7,056 nt of DNA from Candidatus Methanophagaceae archaeon (lineage in GTDB: Archaea > Halobacteriota > Syntropharchaeia > Alkanophagales > Methanospirareceae): assembly GCA_013374505.1 (NCBI GenBank), contig QENJ01000265.1, positions 1 through 7,056 of the forward strand. Reading direction: 5' to 3'. The notes under the pieces were generated by a model. That model did not search any database. It worked only from the letters and a program-made list of their open reading frames with translations, and was not told the origin of the DNA. Each line of letters begins with the position of its first letter. Position 1 is the stretch's first letter. A program made the translations under genes and the position numbers. This document shows positions 5,652 through 7,056 of this stretch, in pieces.

Positions 5652-5845
5652 CGATTTTGAAGCTGTTTTAGTACTATTAAACGACAAGAATTGCGATACC
5701 GAAGCTAGGGAGTAGTATATTAAAGCTATTGTAATCGAGGCATTGCCGTGCTGATGCCATCGGCAGGTTGGGAAAAGACATCCAAGACTGTAGTCGTGTG
5801 AAATAAAGGCGCCGCAAATTACCGCTTTTTATGGACGGCAGTTAT
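5652..5845 (+). other. Spacer with fragments of coding-like sequence
   Basis: There is no complete gene. A plus-strand frame overlapping the end of the nucleotidyltransferase gene reads 'DFEAVLVLLNDKNCDTEARE', a TAG at 5713-5715, then 'YIKAIVIEALPC' and TGA. Another frame then gives 'CRADAIGRLGKDIQDCSRVK'. This could be a decayed gene with an in-frame stop and a frameshift, or chance. A short dyad GCCG...CGGC lies at 5745-5764. Confidence 0.2.
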
Positions 5846-5980
5846 TTATTTCGTGCTAAGTCCTTCCACTACGTCCTGGGCTATTTGTTTGGCAATGTAT
5901 AGTTCCTTCACACAAACGGTCTTTACTTTTTCTACCCCATCAGTATCATTTAAATCCTTCGCGTTCATCTTCTTCACCAT
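5846..5980 (-). CDS. Small hypothetical protein, 44 residues
   Basis: The frame from ATG 5980-5978 to TAA encodes MVKKMNAKDLNDTDGVEKVK followed by TVCVKELYIAKQIAQDVVEG and LSTK. Its balanced charge and amphipathic C-terminal helix look like a real small protein; it has one Cys, no membrane segment and no motif I can name. A TATA-like GGTTATATTAATA on the minus strand (6016-6028) puts a start site near 5997, giving a leader of about 17 bases. No good ribosome site is visible. The TATA-like element is largely contained in a perfect dyad (6022-6038), so the gene may be regulated. It is too short to be sure by eye. Confidence 0.4.
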   Translation of the reverse strand: MVKKMNAKDLNDTDGVEKVKTVCVKELYIAKQIAQDVVEGLSTK

Positions 5981-6021
5981 TACCCGTAACTATTCACTTA
6001 TGTTATTGACATCCGTATTAA

Positions 6022-6038
6022 TATAACCATAGGTTATA
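6022..6038. promoter_or_regulatory. 17-bp perfect dyad, operator-like
   Basis: TATAACCATAGGTTATA is an inverted repeat with two 7-base arms and a 3-base centre. It overlaps the TATA-like element of the minus-strand small ORF and also offers a TATA-like core in the plus direction, towards the Cys-rich ORF and the stress-protein gene. It could bind a dimeric repressor or mark back-to-back promoters. The symmetry is exact; the function is inferred. Confidence 0.4.
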
Positions 6039-6078
6039 CTGTTGCTATAAGTGCCGCTTAGGGACATACGAAAAAGGC

Positions 6079-6213
6079 GTGGTAGGGTCCAACGTGGCCT
6101 CTGATAGGATATGTGAACCCGAAATTATTGCTCCGCCTTGCCGCCACGAGTTTCCGCATCCACTTCCGGTAGAGCAGTTAAAAATATGTTTTCATTGCAG
6201 TAATGATATATAG
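6079..6213 (+). CDS. Small Cys/His-rich putative zinc-binding protein
   Basis: The plus frame reads (GTG)VGSNVASDRICEPEIIAP then PCRHEFPHPLPVEQLKICFH and CSNDI, ending in TAG. Four Cys (one in 'RICEP', one in 'PPCRH', two in 'CFHC') and three His in about 30 residues suggest a zinc knuckle with pairs C-x8-C and C-x2-C. The Pro/Glu-rich content does not look like noise. No ATG exists: GTG at 6079 has AAGG directly before it, and GTG at 6094 has AGGG about 6 bases upstream and would give 39 residues. The frame is also open upstream to 6022 with three more Cys ('YCCYKC'), so it could be the tail of a longer decayed gene. Its end overlaps the TATA box of the next gene. I do not recognise a family. 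Confidence 0.35.
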   Translation: MVGSNVASDRICEPEIIAPPCRHEFPHPLPVEQLKICFHCSNDI

Positions 6214-6259
6214 GGGATTGAAGATATTCGGTGTGTACTGGTGCTGCCGGTTTAGGTGG
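6207..6259 (+). promoter_or_regulatory. Promoter of the universal stress protein gene
   Basis: TATATA at 6207-6212 in the context GATATATAGGG is the clearest TATA-like box of the window. It predicts a start near 6235 and a leader of about 35 bases that carries the purine-rich ribosome region GGTGGGGAAAGGA just before the ATG at 6270. Confidence 0.45.
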
Positions 6260-6269
6260 GGAAAGGAAA

Positions 6270-6746
6270 ATGTTTAGGAAAATATTGTATCCGACAGATT
6301 TCTCGGATTGTGCCGTTAAGGTACTGGGCTATGCGAAGAGTTTTAAGGATGCGGGCACAGAAGAGGTTGTGATCGTTCATGTTATGGATGTGCTAGGGAT
6401 GGCAACAATGACAACCGGTGTTGCATGGTCCGGCGGAGGAGAGTCGCCATTGTCGTATGAGTACGAGCGAGAAGTACAGGAGATGATGAGTGCTAATGTC
6501 GAGAAGAAATTGGGGGAACTCAAGACTGAGCTAGAAAGAATGGGGTTAAAGGTGAGCGTAAAAACGCCTGAAGGGACTCCGTTTAAGGAAATACTTAAAA
6601 TCGCAGATGATGAAAACGTTTCGCTCATTGCACTCGGTTCTCATGGCAAGAGCAATATCGCGGAGCGGCTGCTGGGTTCGGTTTCTGAGAAGGTGATTAG
6701 AAAATCCAAGCAACCTGTTCTTGTTGTAAAAAGGGATCAAAAATAG
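6270..6746 (+). CDS. Universal stress protein, UspA family, ATP-binding type
   Basis: This is a single-domain 158-residue cytoplasmic protein. It opens with 'KILYPTDFSDCA' (Asp10 contacts nucleotide in the family) and 'VVIVHVMDV'. Near its end it carries the nucleotide loop 'LGSHGKSNIAERLLGSVSEKV', which fits G-x2-G-x9-G-S (Gly123, Gly126, Gly136, Ser137), so ATP binding and dimerisation are expected. A middle insert 'GMATMTTGVAWSGGGESPLS' replaces the shorter loop of many members. The ATG at 6270 follows GGAAA, and an in-frame GTG at 6231 would add 13 Gly-rich residues lying at the predicted transcript start, so it is rejected. Archaeal Usp proteins are linked to stress and energy signalling, but the partner here is unknown. 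It appears monocistronic. Confidence 0.87.
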   Translation: MFRKILYPTDFSDCAVKVLGYAKSFKDAGTEEVVIVHVMDVLGMATMTTGVAWSGGGESPLSYEYEREVQEMMSANVEKKLGELKTELERMGLKVSVKTPEGTPFKEILKIADDENVSLIALGSHGKSNIAERLLGSVSEKVIRKSKQPVLVVKRDQK

Positions 6747-6856
6747 GTTATGAGCTAAAAATCTGAGTGACCATTGATGAATACACTTAGCGTCACTTTG
6801 GTCTACACCTACACCCCTGCCCGACATCCAGCCGTTGGCTGCTACCACATTCATTA

Positions 6857-6890
6857 CGGTGCGGCATGGTCGGTGCACCGCACTTCTTTT
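6857..6890 (+). terminator. GC-rich palindrome with T-rich tail after the stress-protein gene
   Basis: GTGCGG (6859-6864) pairs with CCGCAC (6878-6883), and the overlapping CGGTGC (6857-6862) pairs with GCACCG (6875-6880), so two stems compete. CGGTGCACCG (6871-6880) is itself a perfect 10-base palindrome. On the plus strand TTCTTTTT follows, as for a terminator, although it lies about 110 bases after the gene. An alternative is a protein-binding site linked to the recombinase. Confidence 0.4.
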
Positions 6891-6903
6891 TAGTGAACAA
6901 ACA

Positions 6904-7056
6904 CTATCCTTCGTAAATCTCTCGATATTTCTTCTCTACATCCTCGGTCGTCACATGCGTATATATCATCGTAGTCTTCAAGTCGGCATGACCCGCGAGG
7001 TGCTGAAGCCGGGCAATATCAATCCCTTTTCGCCATGAATTCGTGATAAAGAAATG
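6904..7056 (-). CDS. Tyrosine recombinase/integrase, C-terminal end only
   Basis: The frame enters from the right edge on the minus strand and ends at TAG 6906-6904. The visible 50 residues are HFFITNSWRKGIDIARLQHL, AGHADLKTTMIYTHVTTEDV and EKKYREIYEG. This is the end of the phage-integrase/Xer catalytic domain: a truncated R-H-x-F block at the edge, 'LAGHADLKTT' with the second conserved His, and the nucleophile Tyr in 'TTMIYTHV'. The expected 'LRHTFAT' reads 'HFFITN', so the first His may be the edge residue; this block looks altered. The rest of the gene is outside the window, so type (Xer, integron-like or element integrase) is undecided. It converges with the stress-protein gene. Confidence 0.82.
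   Translation of the reverse strand, partial: HFFITNSWRKGIDIARLQHLAGHADLKTTMIYTHVTTEDVEKKYREIYEG

Noticed and set aside
6760..6800. AGTGAC...GTCACT inverted repeat after the stress-protein gene
   Set aside because: Six-base arms with a 20-base spacer in AT-rich DNA are expected by chance.
4373..7056. tRNA-Arg as attachment site for the recombinase at the right edge
   Set aside because: No copy of the tRNA 3' segment was seen near the recombinase or elsewhere in the window.
1..7056. CRISPR array
   Set aside because: No regularly spaced direct repeats were found on either strand.

Overview
The window looks archaeal. It carries a CobY-type guanylyltransferase (the archaeal replacement for CobU), an archaeal inositol monophosphatase/FBPase-like enzyme, a tRNA-Arg without an encoded CCA, TATA-like boxes about 25 bases before the inferred transcript starts, and several PIN, AbrB, HicBA and TumE-type toxin-antitoxin (TA) genes. 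The mixture resembles uncultivated methane-cycling Euryarchaeota such as ANME-1. That assignment is an inference from gene content, and no marker gene here proves it.

Region 1 (1-2870) is accessory DNA and is heavily eroded. A transposase open at the window edge loses its family similarity near 690. It is followed at once by a piece that reads like a PIN-domain toxin. On the minus strand come an apparently intact TumA/TumE-type pair (1582 to 911) and a vapBC pair whose antitoxin is whole but whose PIN toxin has lost its middle (2227 to 1849). A fragment of a FemAB-like aminoacyltransferase (2470 to 2249) abuts, across an A-tract, a decapitated hicB and a hicA that is both frameshifted and cut short (2473-2745, plus strand). 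Up to four TA loci thus lie within about 2 kb, and only one of them looks complete.

Region 2 (2870-5650) is core-type DNA. Minus-strand genes encode an inositol monophosphatase-family phosphatase and, 74 bases downstream, CobY of cobamide synthesis. A 10-bp perfect hairpin lies just before the cobY start. Divergent from these are tRNA-Arg(UCG) and then a sugar-phosphate nucleotidyltransferase with a C-terminal left-handed beta-helix tail, probably for nucleotide-sugar synthesis.

Region 3 (5650-6270) has no long ORF. It does hold two plausible small genes that face away from each other. One is a 44-residue minus-strand ORF. The other is a Cys/His-rich plus-strand ORF ending in a CxxC motif. 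A perfect 17-bp dyad, which contains the TATA-like element of the minus-strand ORF, lies between them.

Region 4 (6270-7056) has an ATP-binding-type universal stress protein with its own promoter. It is followed by a GC-rich palindrome with a T-rich tail, and by the C-terminal end of a tyrosine recombinase entering from the right edge on the minus strand. The window is therefore flanked by mobile-element genes on both sides.
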